Program-made: the position numbers and the translations under genes | DNA from: Amycolatopsis antarctica | GTDB lineage: Bacteria; Actinomycetota; Actinomycetes; Mycobacteriales; Pseudonocardiaceae | NCBI RefSeq assembly: GCF_002262875.1 | Contig: NZ_NKYE01000027.1 | Span: 1 to 32,003 of the forward strand | Length of the DNA stretch: 32,003 bases | Direction: 5' to 3' | Part shown: in pieces, positions 1 through 7,001 of the stretch | How positions within the stretch are numbered: position 1 is the stretch's first letter | How the letters are laid out: each line of letters opens with the position of its first letter | Notes under the pieces: model-generated | Database searches by the model: none | Seen by the model: only the letters and a program-made list of their open reading frames with translations | Told to the model about the DNA's origin: nothing

Positions 1-293
1 AACGCCCGCGTCATCTCCACACCCTGCAGGTTCACATAACTACCGTTGTAGATGACCTCCTCCATCGAGGGGTCGAAGAACAACGTCAGATACACACCCG
101 AGAGCAACAAGATGATGAAGCTGTACAGCGCGATCTCGCCCAGCAGGAACGACCAGTGCGTCGGGAACACCTTGTTGAGCTGATGCCGCATCCCCTTGGC
201 CAGGTGGTACCGATCGTCGGCCCACTTCGCCGTGGCACCCGCTGCCTTCTCGGCCGGGTTCGAGCCCTTGGTGGGCGTGGTGAGTGAACTCAT
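1..293 (-). CDS. qcrB: Cytochrome bc1 complex cytochrome b subunit QcrB (N-terminal part)
   Basis: Partial gene; only the first ~97 codons are in the window and the rest lies beyond base 1. The protein opens with a hydrophilic stretch, then a core around residues 43-48 (FPTHWS) and the first transmembrane helix (GEIALYSFIILLLSG). This is the usual start of actinobacterial cytochrome b, the membrane subunit that binds two b hemes and oxidises menaquinol in the bcc-aa3 supercomplex. The ATG at 293-291 overlaps the TGA of qcrA in an ATGA quartet (293-290), so the two are probably translationally coupled. It is the last visible gene of the ctaE-qcrC-qcrA-qcrB operon. Identity is firm despite truncation, because operon position and N-terminal sequence agree. 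Confidence 0.93.
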   Translation of the reverse strand, partial: MSSLTTPTKGSNPAEKAAGATAKWADDRYHLAKGMRHQLNKVFPTHWSFLLGEIALYSFIILLLSGVYLTLFFDPSMEEVIYNGSYVNLQGVEMTRA

Positions 294-1438
294 GACTTAC
301 GCTCCCAGAAGCCAGGACCAACGGCCTCGATGAAGTCGCCTCTCGCTACGAAGTATCCCTCTTCGTTCACGGTAATGGGAAGCTGTGCGAGAGCGCGAGT
401 GGCCGGACCGAAGACGGGCTTCGCGTAGTTCAGCGCGTCGAACTGCGACTGGTGGCACGGGCAGAGGATCCGGTTGGTCCGCTGCTCGTACAGCGAGGTG
501 GGGCATCCCACATGGCTGCAGATCTTCGTGTACGCGTAGTAGTCCCCGTAGTTGAAGTCTTCCTGACCCTTGCGCTTGACGACGCGATCGGCGTCGGCCG
601 GGCGCAGGCGGATCAGCATGACGGGGTTGTCCGAGCGCTTGAGCGCCTTGGCGAGCGCCTCGTGGCTGCCGCGCTCGGAGTCACGGAACGGGAAAACCGT
701 CTCCATCGAGCCCGCGTCCAGGTCCTCCGGCCGCAGCAGCGAGGGCTCCTCCGGCTCCTCGCCCAGGTGACCGGTGTTCCGCCGCAGGTAGACGACCTCA
801 CCGGGGAACTGCGGCTGCCAGCCGGTGTGCCAGAGCGAGTCGCGGCCCTCGGTGTCCTCCCAGGGGTCGCGGATGAAACCCGCGAGCGGCAGGGCGACGG
901 TGCCGAGACCCAGGACGCCGGCGCCGAGACCGGCGCTGCGCTTGATCAGCGAGCGGCGGGCGATCGTGCTGCGGTTACCGGAGTCGGCGAGCTGCGCGAT
1001 GATGGTGGCCTTGTCGACCTCACCGGAGCCACCGTCGCCGCGCTGCTGCACGGCGATCTCCTGCGGCACGAACTTCTTCGCGTACATCAGCACGCCCACG
1101 CCGAGTCCGAGCACCGCCACACCGAGCGTGATACCCAGCATCGGGGTGTACAGGCTGTACCAGAAGTGGCCGCCTGAGTTTTCCGGCGACTCGTACTTCC
1201 ACGGCCACCAGATGAGCGAGACGACGAACGCGAGACCGGCGATCGCGGAGATCGTGAACCACAGGGCGACCGTGCGCTCGGCACGCTTCTCCGCCTTGGT
1301 TCCCTCGACCGGCCATGGCTCCGGGTAGTGCACGAGCTCGACGCCGTCGAGCTTCGTGCCGAGCTGGACCAGCTCGTCCCGGCTCATCTGAGCCAGTTCC
1401 GCCTCGGTGGGCGGCTTCTCCTCGTTGCTACCGCTCAT
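290..1438 (-). CDS. qcrA: Cytochrome bc1 complex Rieske iron-sulfur subunit QcrA
   Basis: 382-residue Rieske protein that passes electrons from menaquinol to the diheme cytochrome c of the bcc complex. The [2Fe-2S] ligand boxes are clear: CSHVGC at residues 307-312 and CPCH at 326-329, followed by QSQFD. Three hydrophobic segments lie in the N-terminal half (TVALWFTISAIAGL, YTPMLGITLGVAVLGLGVG and AGLGAGVLGLGTVALPLAG). This matches the three-helix actinobacterial form rather than the single-anchor mitochondrial type. I chose the ATG at 1438 (MSGSNEEK) because it overlaps the qcrC stop as ATGA; an upstream in-frame ATG at 1495 would lie inside qcrC. It sits between qcrC and qcrB with 4-nt overlaps on both sides. 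Confidence 0.95.
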   Translation of the reverse strand: MSGSNEEKPPTEAELAQMSRDELVQLGTKLDGVELVHYPEPWPVEGTKAEKRAERTVALWFTISAIAGLAFVVSLIWWPWKYESPENSGGHFWYSLYTPMLGITLGVAVLGLGVGVLMYAKKFVPQEIAVQQRGDGGSGEVDKATIIAQLADSGNRSTIARRSLIKRSAGLGAGVLGLGTVALPLAGFIRDPWEDTEGRDSLWHTGWQPQFPGEVVYLRRNTGHLGEEPEEPSLLRPEDLDAGSMETVFPFRDSERGSHEALAKALKRSDNPVMLIRLRPADADRVVKRKGQEDFNYGDYYAYTKICSHVGCPTSLYEQRTNRILCPCHQSQFDALNYAKPVFGPATRALAQLPITVNEEGYFVARGDFIEAVGPGFWERKS

Positions 1439-2289
1439 GCCCTCGATCCAATCCACAGGGTAAGGCCGACCAGCGCGCCGATACCCACAACCCACACGAT
1501 CATGCCCTCGGATGCGGGACCGAGGCCCCCGAGCGAGTTACCGCCGGGATTGTTGTTGCCGTCCGACACGGACTTCACGTACGCGACGACGTCCTTCTTC
1601 TCCTCCGGGCTCAACTGGCGGTCGGAGAACTTCGGCATGTTCTGCGGACCCGCGAGCATGGCGGTGTAGATCTGTTCCTCGGTGGCCGGCCCGAGGGGGG
1701 GTGCGAACTTGCCCTCCGACAGCGCGCCACCCTGCCCGGTGAAGTTGTGGCAGGAGGCACAGTTCAGCCGGAACAGCTCCGCACCGCGAGCGCTCTGGTC
1801 GCCGCGCAGCGCCTCGCCGGTCTCCGCCGGGCGGACCGGTCCGCCACCGTTGGCCTGGATGTACGCGCCGAGCGCGTCGATCTCCTCCGGCGTCAGCTTC
1901 GGCGGCTTGCGCTGGGCCTGGGCCTCCTGCCGGACGGCGGGCATGCGACCCGAGGAGGTCTGGAAGTAGACCGACGCCTCACCGACACCGATCAGTGCGG
2001 GACCGCGGTCCTGCACGCCCTCGAGGTTCGCGCCGTGGCAGGAGATACAGGTGTTGTTGTAGATCTCCGCACCCTTGCGCAGCAGCGCCGGGTCGGTCTG
2101 GGCCTGCGCGGTCTGCGGCTCGGGCGCGAACACGGCGTACAGGCCGCCCGCGCTCAGCAGCGCCACGAACAGTGCGAGCAGCCCCGCCACGCGACGGCGG
2201 GCCTTCGTACGGCCGCGCGGCTTTCGTGCCGCGGTCGGTGTGGCGCGCTCACCGGATTCGGCACCGGAGGAGTTCTTGCTGGTGGTCAT
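1435..2289 (-). CDS. qcrC: Cytochrome bc1 complex diheme cytochrome c subunit QcrC
   Basis: 284-residue membrane-bound diheme cytochrome c, the internal electron carrier from the Rieske protein to the CuA site of cytochrome oxidase in Actinobacteria. Two heme-attachment motifs are visible: CISCH at residues 81-85 and CASCH at 177-181, each heading a cytochrome c domain. A basic stretch and hydrophobic helix (RRRVAGLLALFVALLSAGG, about 31-49) act as signal/anchor. A second helix (GMIVWVVGIGALVGLTLWI) lies at the C-terminus. Start taken at ATG 2289 (MTTSKNSSG); an in-frame start at 2334 would add 15 residues that look non-coding. The ctaE stop lies 49 nt upstream and the qcrA start overlaps its stop. 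Confidence 0.95.
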   Translation of the reverse strand: MTTSKNSSGAESGERATPTAARKPRGRTKARRRVAGLLALFVALLSAGGLYAVFAPEPQTAQAQTDPALLRKGAEIYNNTCISCHGANLEGVQDRGPALIGVGEASVYFQTSSGRMPAVRQEAQAQRKPPKLTPEEIDALGAYIQANGGGPVRPAETGEALRGDQSARGAELFRLNCASCHNFTGQGGALSEGKFAPPLGPATEEQIYTAMLAGPQNMPKFSDRQLSPEEKKDVVAYVKSVSDGNNNPGGNSLGGLGPASEGMIVWVVGIGALVGLTLWIGSRA

Positions 2290-2338
2290 CTCTACGGCAA
2301 CCCTTGCTGTCAGTTCGGCCTTCGGGGCTGGCAAGCGA

Positions 2339-2968
2339 TCAGGGAACGATGTAGATCACCGCGAACAGCCCGATCCACACGATGTCCACGAAGTGCCAGT
2401 AATAGGAGACCACGATCGCCGAGGTCGCCTGCGCCGGTGTGAACTTGCTCAACCTGGTCCGGATGAGCAGGTAGACGAAGGCGAGCAGCCCACCGATCAC
2501 GTGCAGACCATGGAATCCGGTGGTCAGGAAGAACACCGTGCCGAACGCACCGGAAGGAATGGTCACGCCTTCGCTGACCAGGCTGATGTACTCGTAGCCC
2601 TGCCCACCGACGAAGACGGCACCCATCAGCAGCGTGATCAGGTACCAGCGGCGCAGACCGTAGACGTCACCCTTCTCGGCGGCGAACACGCCGAACTGGC
2701 AGGTGAACGAGGACGCCACCAGAATGATGGTGAACGGCAGCGCCAACGGAACGCTCAGGTGGATCGGCTCGCCGGTCGCTTCGAGAATGGGCGGCCACAC
2801 GCCGCTGTCATTCTGCGCCTTGACCGTGAAGAACATCGCGAACAGCCCAGCGAAGAACATCAGTTCACTGGACAACCAGACGATGGTGCCGACGCTGACC
2901 ATGTTCGGGCGGTTCAGCGAGTGCACGCGCTGGCTGATGGTGGGAGCTGCCGTTGTCACGCCTCGCAT
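2339..2968 (-). CDS. ctaE: Cytochrome aa3 oxidase subunit III CtaE
   Basis: 209-residue heme-copper oxidase subunit III, an integral membrane subunit of the aa3 terminal oxidase. The sequence is dominated by about five hydrophobic helices, for example VSVGTIVWLSSELMFFAGLF near the N-terminus and the conserved HFVDIVWIGLFAVIYIV at the C-terminus. The short five-helix length is typical of actinobacterial CtaE. The ATG at 2968 is supported by GGAGG five bases upstream. It is the first gene of the minus-strand ctaE-qcrC-qcrA-qcrB operon and is divergent from the gene at 3064. The 95-bp gap must hold promoters for both directions; I could not fix a -10 for ctaE. Confidence 0.95.
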   Translation of the reverse strand: MRGVTTAAPTISQRVHSLNRPNMVSVGTIVWLSSELMFFAGLFAMFFTVKAQNDSGVWPPILEATGEPIHLSVPLALPFTIILVASSFTCQFGVFAAEKGDVYGLRRWYLITLLMGAVFVGGQGYEYISLVSEGVTIPSGAFGTVFFLTTGFHGLHVIGGLLAFVYLLIRTRLSKFTPAQATSAIVVSYYWHFVDIVWIGLFAVIYIVP

Positions 2969-3063
2969 TATGTCCTCCCAGACTGCGGGGTGCGCTGCCG
3001 GGTCCGCGGCGGGTCGCGGTAGGACTGGTCACACCGGCATTCCAGGGAAGGTGCGTGTTACCG

Positions 3064-3498
3064 ATGGGTTTGTTCAGCCGTGTGCGTGACCTGCTCGGGA
3101 CACGTTCCGAACCCCCGCTGACCGCCGACGACCCGGACCTCGCGGTCGTCGCCGCGTCCTTCGACCCCGCGGAGGCGGACTCCGCCGCGCTCGCCCGCGC
3201 CCGGGAGTGGTGCGAGGAGCGCCCCGCGGTGCTGCGCCACCACCTGACGCTGCCGCCGGACCGGTTCGGGGAGGCGGCCACAATCCTCGCCCAGGACGGC
3301 TGGGAGTTGCGCGAGATTCCCTGGCCGGACCCGGATTCCGCCGAGCCGGGCCAGGTCCGCGTACACGCTCTGCGGGTCCAGGTGCTGGACGCGCTGCACT
3401 GCGCGCAGGAGCGCTCCCGGATGGCGGGCCTGGCGCAGCGGCTCGGCGGTGACTCGCTCGGCTGGGACGCCCTGCAGCCCGTACCGCCCCAGGCGTGA
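3064..3498 (+). CDS. Small protein with RraB-like (RNase E regulator B) pattern
   Basis: 144-residue acidic soluble protein of uncertain function. The central part (LRHHLTLPPDRFGEAATILAQDGWELREI, in pieces) and the C-terminal LAQRLGGDSLGWDAL resemble the layout of RraB domains. In that family a strand-helix unit with a G-W/Y turn is followed by a closing gG-x-x-x-GW segment. RraB inhibits RNase E in proteobacteria; whether this protein touches RNA decay is inference only. No membrane segment or signal peptide. Start at ATG 3064 (MGLFSRVRDLLG); a weak GGAAGG lies about 12 nt upstream, and longer in-frame starts (to 2953) would run into the ctaE region. It is divergent from ctaE, with no close neighbour downstream. 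Confidence 0.6.
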   Translation: MGLFSRVRDLLGTRSEPPLTADDPDLAVVAASFDPAEADSAALARAREWCEERPAVLRHHLTLPPDRFGEAATILAQDGWELREIPWPDPDSAEPGQVRVHALRVQVLDALHCAQERSRMAGLAQRLGGDSLGWDALQPVPPQA

Positions 3499-3593
3499 CG
3501 AACGGCACCCTTTCCGATGCCCGGCACGACCAGGGCGAGGGCCCGGACGGCCGCGGTTCACCGGACCCGTGGGGTGGTGGCCGGGAAGACCGC

Positions 3594-3599
3594 TAGCAT
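3594..3599 (+). promoter_or_regulatory. Candidate -10 element for the receiver-trpD unit
   Basis: TAGCAT fits the actinobacterial TANNNT -10 consensus and lies 57 nt upstream of the ATG at 3657. The implied transcript start near 3606 gives a leader of about 50 nt that contains the GGAGG of the first gene. No clear -35 was found. Confidence 0.4.
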
Positions 3600-3656
3600 C
3601 ACGGGCAGCCAGCCAGAACAGCCAGCACCACCAGACCGGCCGGAGGACTCGCACCC

Positions 3657-4073
3657 ATGACCGAGCGCCCGATGAGGATCCTCGTGTTCAGCCACCGCCC
3701 GGAGGTGCGCGAGTCGATCGTCAACGCGATCGGCCGCAGGCCCGCCGCGGACATCGGCCGGGTCGAGTACGTGGAGACCGGTGCCGTGTCCGACGTGCTG
3801 ACCGAGATGGACGAGGCGGCCGTCGATGTGGCCATCCTCGACGGCGAGGCCCAGCCGACCGGTGGGATCGGGCTGACCCGCCAGCTCAAGAACGAGATCA
3901 CCGACTGCCCGCCGATCGTCGTCGCCGTGCGGCGCAGGGACGATCGCTGGCTCGCTACCTGGTCGCAGGCCGATGCCGTGCTCGTGCACCCGCTCGACCC
4001 GCTGACCGCCGCCGAGACCGTCGCCGACGTGCTCCGTTCGCGCCGACTCGCGGTCGAGTCCGCCGCGCGATGA
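3657..4073 (+). CDS. Receiver-like (pseudo-response-regulator) protein upstream of trpD
   Basis: 138-residue stand-alone domain with the alternating strand/helix pattern of a CheY-type receiver: RILVFS, VDVAILD, PPIVVAVRRR and ADAVLVHPLDPL. D62 in VAILDGEA is where the phospho-acceptor would sit. The usual acidic pair after strand 1 is missing (FSHRPE), and the conserved lysine of the K-P turn is histidine (VHP). It therefore probably does not follow canonical phosphotransfer. There is no output domain. GGAGG lies 10 nt before the ATG; a second ATG at residue 6 is possible. Its TGA overlaps the trpD ATG in ATGA (4070-4073), implying coupled translation. Fold call fairly sure; function unknown. 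Confidence 0.65.
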   Translation: MTERPMRILVFSHRPEVRESIVNAIGRRPAADIGRVEYVETGAVSDVLTEMDEAAVDVAILDGEAQPTGGIGLTRQLKNEITDCPPIVVAVRRRDDRWLATWSQADAVLVHPLDPLTAAETVADVLRSRRLAVESAAR

Positions 4074-5137
4074 CCGCGGGCGGCCAGAGCTGGCCCGCGC
4101 TGCTGACCCGGCTGATCGACCGCGAGGACCTCAGCGAGACGGACACCGCCTGGGCGATGGACCAGGTGATGTCCGGCAAGGCCACGGCCGCCCAGATCGG
4201 CGGGTTCGCCGTCGCGCTGCGGGCGAAGGGCGAGACCTCGGCCGAGATCTCCGGTATGGCGGAGGGAATGCTCGGCCATGCCGAGCGGATTCACGTGGAG
4301 ACGCCCGCCGTGGACATCGTGGGCACCGGCGGCGACCGGTCCGGGTCGGTGAACATCTCCACGATGGCCTCGCTGGTGGTGGCCGCCGCCGGGGTTCCGG
4401 TGGTCAAGCACGGCAACCGCGCGGCCTCGTCGAAGTCCGGGGCCGCGGACGTGCTGGAGGCGCTGGGCGTCACCATCGGCCTGCCCGCGCGGGATGTGGA
4501 ACGGTGTGTGGCCGAACTGGGCATCGGATTCTGTTTCGCGCCGTTCTTCCACCCCGCGCTGCGGCACGCCGGTGGCCCGCGCCGCGAACTCGGCGTCCGC
4601 ACCACCTTCAACCTGCTCGGCCCGCTGACCAATCCCGCGCAGCCGGGTGCAGGGCTGATCGGCTGTGCCTACGAGGACAAGACGGAGCTCCTGGCCCGGG
4701 TGTTCGCCGGGCGCGGCACGACGGCGCTGCTCGTCCGCGGCGACGACGGGCTCGACGAGCTCACCACGACGACGACGAGTTCGGTGTGGGTCGTCTCCGA
4801 TGGCGAGGTGCGCACCGCGAGCTTCGATCCGGCACACGTGGGCCTGGCCCGCGCGGTGCCCGCCGACCTCGCCGGCGGTGACGCGGAGTTCAACGCGCGC
4901 GTGGTGCGCTCCCTGGTCTCCGGCGAGCAAGGCCCGGTCCGGGACGCCGTGCTGCTCAACGCGGGCGGCGCGATCGCCGCCTACCGCGCGTCGACGGGAT
5001 CCGGTTTCGCCGCGGATCTGAGCGAGGACGTGCGGACCGGCATGACCGCCGCCGCGGACGCGATCGACTCCGGCGCGGCGGACGCGCTGCTGCCCCGCTG
5101 GGCGGAACTGACCACCAGGCTGGCCACGAGCGGCTGA
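4070..5137 (+). CDS. trpD: Anthranilate phosphoribosyltransferase
   Basis: 355-residue enzyme that transfers phosphoribose from PRPP to anthranilate, the second step of tryptophan synthesis. Family signatures are intact: GTGGD at residues 85-89, NIST at 95-98, KHGNRAASSKSGAAD at 113-127 and the later RRELGVRTTFNLLGPLTNP block. Together these form the PRPP/Mg and anthranilate sites. Length is normal for the family. The ATG at 4070 overlaps the stop of the receiver-like gene, so translation is probably coupled. As in mycobacteria, trpD is a solitary gene away from other trp genes and divergent from the ctaE-qcr operon, here with two extra genes in between. Confidence 0.96.
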   Translation: MTAGGQSWPALLTRLIDREDLSETDTAWAMDQVMSGKATAAQIGGFAVALRAKGETSAEISGMAEGMLGHAERIHVETPAVDIVGTGGDRSGSVNISTMASLVVAAAGVPVVKHGNRAASSKSGAADVLEALGVTIGLPARDVERCVAELGIGFCFAPFFHPALRHAGGPRRELGVRTTFNLLGPLTNPAQPGAGLIGCAYEDKTELLARVFAGRGTTALLVRGDDGLDELTTTTTSSVWVVSDGEVRTASFDPAHVGLARAVPADLAGGDAEFNARVVRSLVSGEQGPVRDAVLLNAGGAIAAYRASTGSGFAADLSEDVRTGMTAAADAIDSGAADALLPRWAELTTRLATSG

Positions 5138-5170
5138 GCCGGACGTACCGAGCAGAACGGAGTTCCGCCG

Positions 5171-5473
5171 ATGACCGACGGACCGCTGAACATCGTCGCC
5201 AGGTTCCAGTCCGCTCCCGATGCGCAGGACCGGCTGCGCGAACGGCTGACCGAGCTGATCGCGCCGACCCGGGCGGAACGGGGCTGCCTGTCCTATCGCC
5301 TGTACGTGGCCGCCGACGATCCGTCCGCGCTGGTGATGGTCGAGGAGTGGGCGGATCTGGAATCGATCGCGGCGCACAACGAGTCCGAGCACCTGCGCGC
5401 ACTGTCGGCGGACCTGCCGGGCCTGGTGGCCGAGCCGCCGCGGATCACCGTGCTGCAGCCGGTGCAGAGTTAG
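5171..5473 (+). CDS. Antibiotic biosynthesis monooxygenase (ABM) family protein, putative quinol monooxygenase
   Basis: 100-residue single-domain protein of the dimeric ferredoxin-like ABM fold. The pattern is characteristic: NIVARFQSAPDAQDRLRERL, a central GCLSYRLYVAADDPSALVMVEEW, and AHNESEHLRAL with the conserved H near residue 70. Family members include YgiN-type quinol monooxygenases and heme-degrading enzymes, and the substrate cannot be read from sequence. ATG at 5171 has GGAG eight bases upstream. It lies 33 bp after trpD and may be co-transcribed with it. Its TAG overlaps the converging hydrolase stop by 4 bp (5470-5473). Confidence 0.85.
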   Translation: MTDGPLNIVARFQSAPDAQDRLRERLTELIAPTRAERGCLSYRLYVAADDPSALVMVEEWADLESIAAHNESEHLRALSADLPGLVAEPPRITVLQPVQS

Positions 5474-6447
5474 GGTGCGTCCGACCGCGCGGCGAACCGG
5501 TCGGTGGCGGCGATCCAGGCCGCGGTCATGCCGGGGCCGCCGTCGTGGCCACTGTCGTCGATCATCACCAGCTCGGCGTCCGGCCACGCCGCGGCGAGTT
5601 GCCACGGTGAGCCACTGAGATTCGACAGGTCCAGCGTGCCCTGCACGATCACGGCGGGTATCCCGGTGAGCCTGTCCGCGTCGCGGAGCACGGCACCCTC
5701 GTCGAGCCAACAGCCGTTGCTCCAGTAGTGCGTGACCAGCCGGGCGAAGGCGAGCCGGTAGACCGGATCGCCGAACCGTGGATGGGGACCCACAGCGAGT
5801 GGGAGCATCGCGTCCTCCCAGTCGCACCAGTCTCGGGCAGCCCGTTCGTGCACGGCCGGGTCCGGGTCGAGCAGCAGTCGCAGGTAGGCGGCGGACAGGT
5901 CGCCCTCCCGCTCGGCCGCCGGCACGCCGTCGCGGAACCGGGCCCAGGCCTCGGGGAACAACGGCCCCAGGCCGCGGGTGAGCAGATCGGTCTCGCCGCG
6001 TCGCCCGGTAGCCACGCCGGCCAGCGCCATCTCCGAGACACGTTCCGGGTGCCGCTGCGCGTAGACGAGCCCCAGGACGGCACCCCAGGAGGCGGCGAAC
6101 ACCAGCCACCGCTCGATACCGAGGTGGGTGCGCAGCCGTTCCAGGTCGGCGAGCAGGTGTGCGGTGGTGTTGGCGCTCAGGTCGGGGTCCGGCTCGCCGG
6201 CGTGCGGGGTGCTCCGGCCGCAGCCGCGCTGGTCGAACTGCACGATCCGGTAGGCGTCCGGGTCGAAGTAGCGCCGGGTGTGAACGGAACGGCCGGATCC
6301 CGGTCCGCCGTGCAGCACCACCGCGGGCTTTCCGGCCGGGTTTCCGGAGGTTTCCCAGTAGACGTGGTGCCCGTCGCCGACGTCGAGCAGGCCGTGATCG
6401 TATGGCTCGATCTCGGGATATGCCGCGTCCGGATACTGGTTTCCCAT
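5470..6447 (-). CDS. pip: Proline iminopeptidase-type alpha/beta hydrolase
   Basis: 325-residue alpha/beta hydrolase matching prolyl aminopeptidases (S33), cytoplasmic enzymes that remove N-terminal proline. It has the typical N-terminus (YPEIEPYDHGLLDVGDGHHVYWE), the oxyanion-hole HGGPG at residues 46-50 and FDQRGCGRS at 71-79. The likely triad is S120, D273 and H301. The nucleophile elbow reads AASWGA where family members usually have GGSWGS, and the Asp and His boxes (QGTLDLSN, SGHDGG) are also non-standard. Substrate preference may therefore differ. ATG 6447 is preceded by GGAGAAGG and is preferred over an in-frame ATG at 6477. A strong hairpin lies only 28 bp upstream. Confidence 0.85.
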   Translation of the reverse strand: MGNQYPDAAYPEIEPYDHGLLDVGDGHHVYWETSGNPAGKPAVVLHGGPGSGRSVHTRRYFDPDAYRIVQFDQRGCGRSTPHAGEPDPDLSANTTAHLLADLERLRTHLGIERWLVFAASWGAVLGLVYAQRHPERVSEMALAGVATGRRGETDLLTRGLGPLFPEAWARFRDGVPAAEREGDLSAAYLRLLLDPDPAVHERAARDWCDWEDAMLPLAVGPHPRFGDPVYRLAFARLVTHYWSNGCWLDEGAVLRDADRLTGIPAVIVQGTLDLSNLSGSPWQLAAAWPDAELVMIDDSGHDGGPGMTAAWIAATDRFAARSDAP

Positions 6448-6475
6448 CCGTCGCCCTTCTCCAGCGGGCCTGCGC

Positions 6476-6525
6476 ACACACGCGAACGGCGCCCCGGCCG
6501 TAGCGGGGACGCCGTTCGCGTGTGT
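6476..6525 (-). terminator. Intrinsic hairpin downstream of ctaF
   Basis: Perfect 16-bp inverted repeat (6476-6491 with 6510-6525). The 18-nt loop can itself pair cccc with gggg (6492-6495 with 6505-6508). It begins 10 nt past the ctaF stop and has no T-run, as is common in high-GC Actinobacteria. It also lies directly upstream of the pip gene. Confidence 0.8.
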
Positions 6526-6535
6526 CAGCGCAGGA

Positions 6536-6955
6536 TCACTCGTGTCCGGGACCGGTGTGGTACTCGAACACCAGGCCGCCGATGGTGATCAGCAGCATGA
6601 AGATCGCGATGATTAGCAGCCAGATCTGGAAGAACGCGAGGGCCACACCGGCGGTCGCGGCCGAGGCGGCGAGCCCGACCGGCCAGTAGCTGCCGGGGCT
6701 GAAGAAACCGAGTTCACCGGCGCCGTCACTGATCTCGGCGTCCTCCCGGTCCTCCGGGCGCGGATCGATACGACGGGCGATGAACCGCAGGTAGCTACCC
6801 GCCAGCAGGGTCAGCCCACCGGTGAGGATCAGTGCGACCAGGCCCACCGGCTCGACGCCGTCCCGGGTCATCGTGGCCGTCATGACCCCGTAGACGACGG
6901 CTACGGCAAAGGCAAAGACCGTGACGATGTCGAATATGCGGGCTTCGACCTTCAT
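6536..6955 (-). CDS. ctaF: Cytochrome c oxidase subunit IV, actinobacterial type (CtaF)
   Basis: 139-residue small membrane subunit of the aa3 oxidase specific to Actinobacteria. Four hydrophobic stretches are visible: FDIVTVFAFAVAVVYGVM and GLVALILTGGLTLLAGSYL in the N-terminal half, then YWPVGLAASAATAGVALAFF and LLIIAIFMLLITIGGLV. A polar loop rich in Arg/Asp/Glu lies between the pairs. The conserved C-terminus FEYHTGPGHE is typical. ATG 6955 (MKVEARIF) has GAGG about 8 nt upstream; the longer in-frame start at 6988 is less likely. It lies 46 bp downstream of ctaC on the same strand, as a ctaC-ctaF unit ending in the hairpin at 6476-6525. Confidence 0.94.
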   Translation of the reverse strand: MKVEARIFDIVTVFAFAVAVVYGVMTATMTRDGVEPVGLVALILTGGLTLLAGSYLRFIARRIDPRPEDREDAEISDGAGELGFFSPGSYWPVGLAASAATAGVALAFFQIWLLIIAIFMLLITIGGLVFEYHTGPGHE

Positions 6956-7001
6956 GGAATGTCCCTCATTCTCGCGGTACCGGAACAATGGCAGACCGGG
7001 C

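Noticed and set aside
3599..6481. A 960-codon open frame on the minus strand
   Set aside because: It is antisense to the receiver, trpD and ABM genes, is low in hydrophobic structure and extremely Arg/Gly-rich. It is a GC-bias shadow of well-identified genes.
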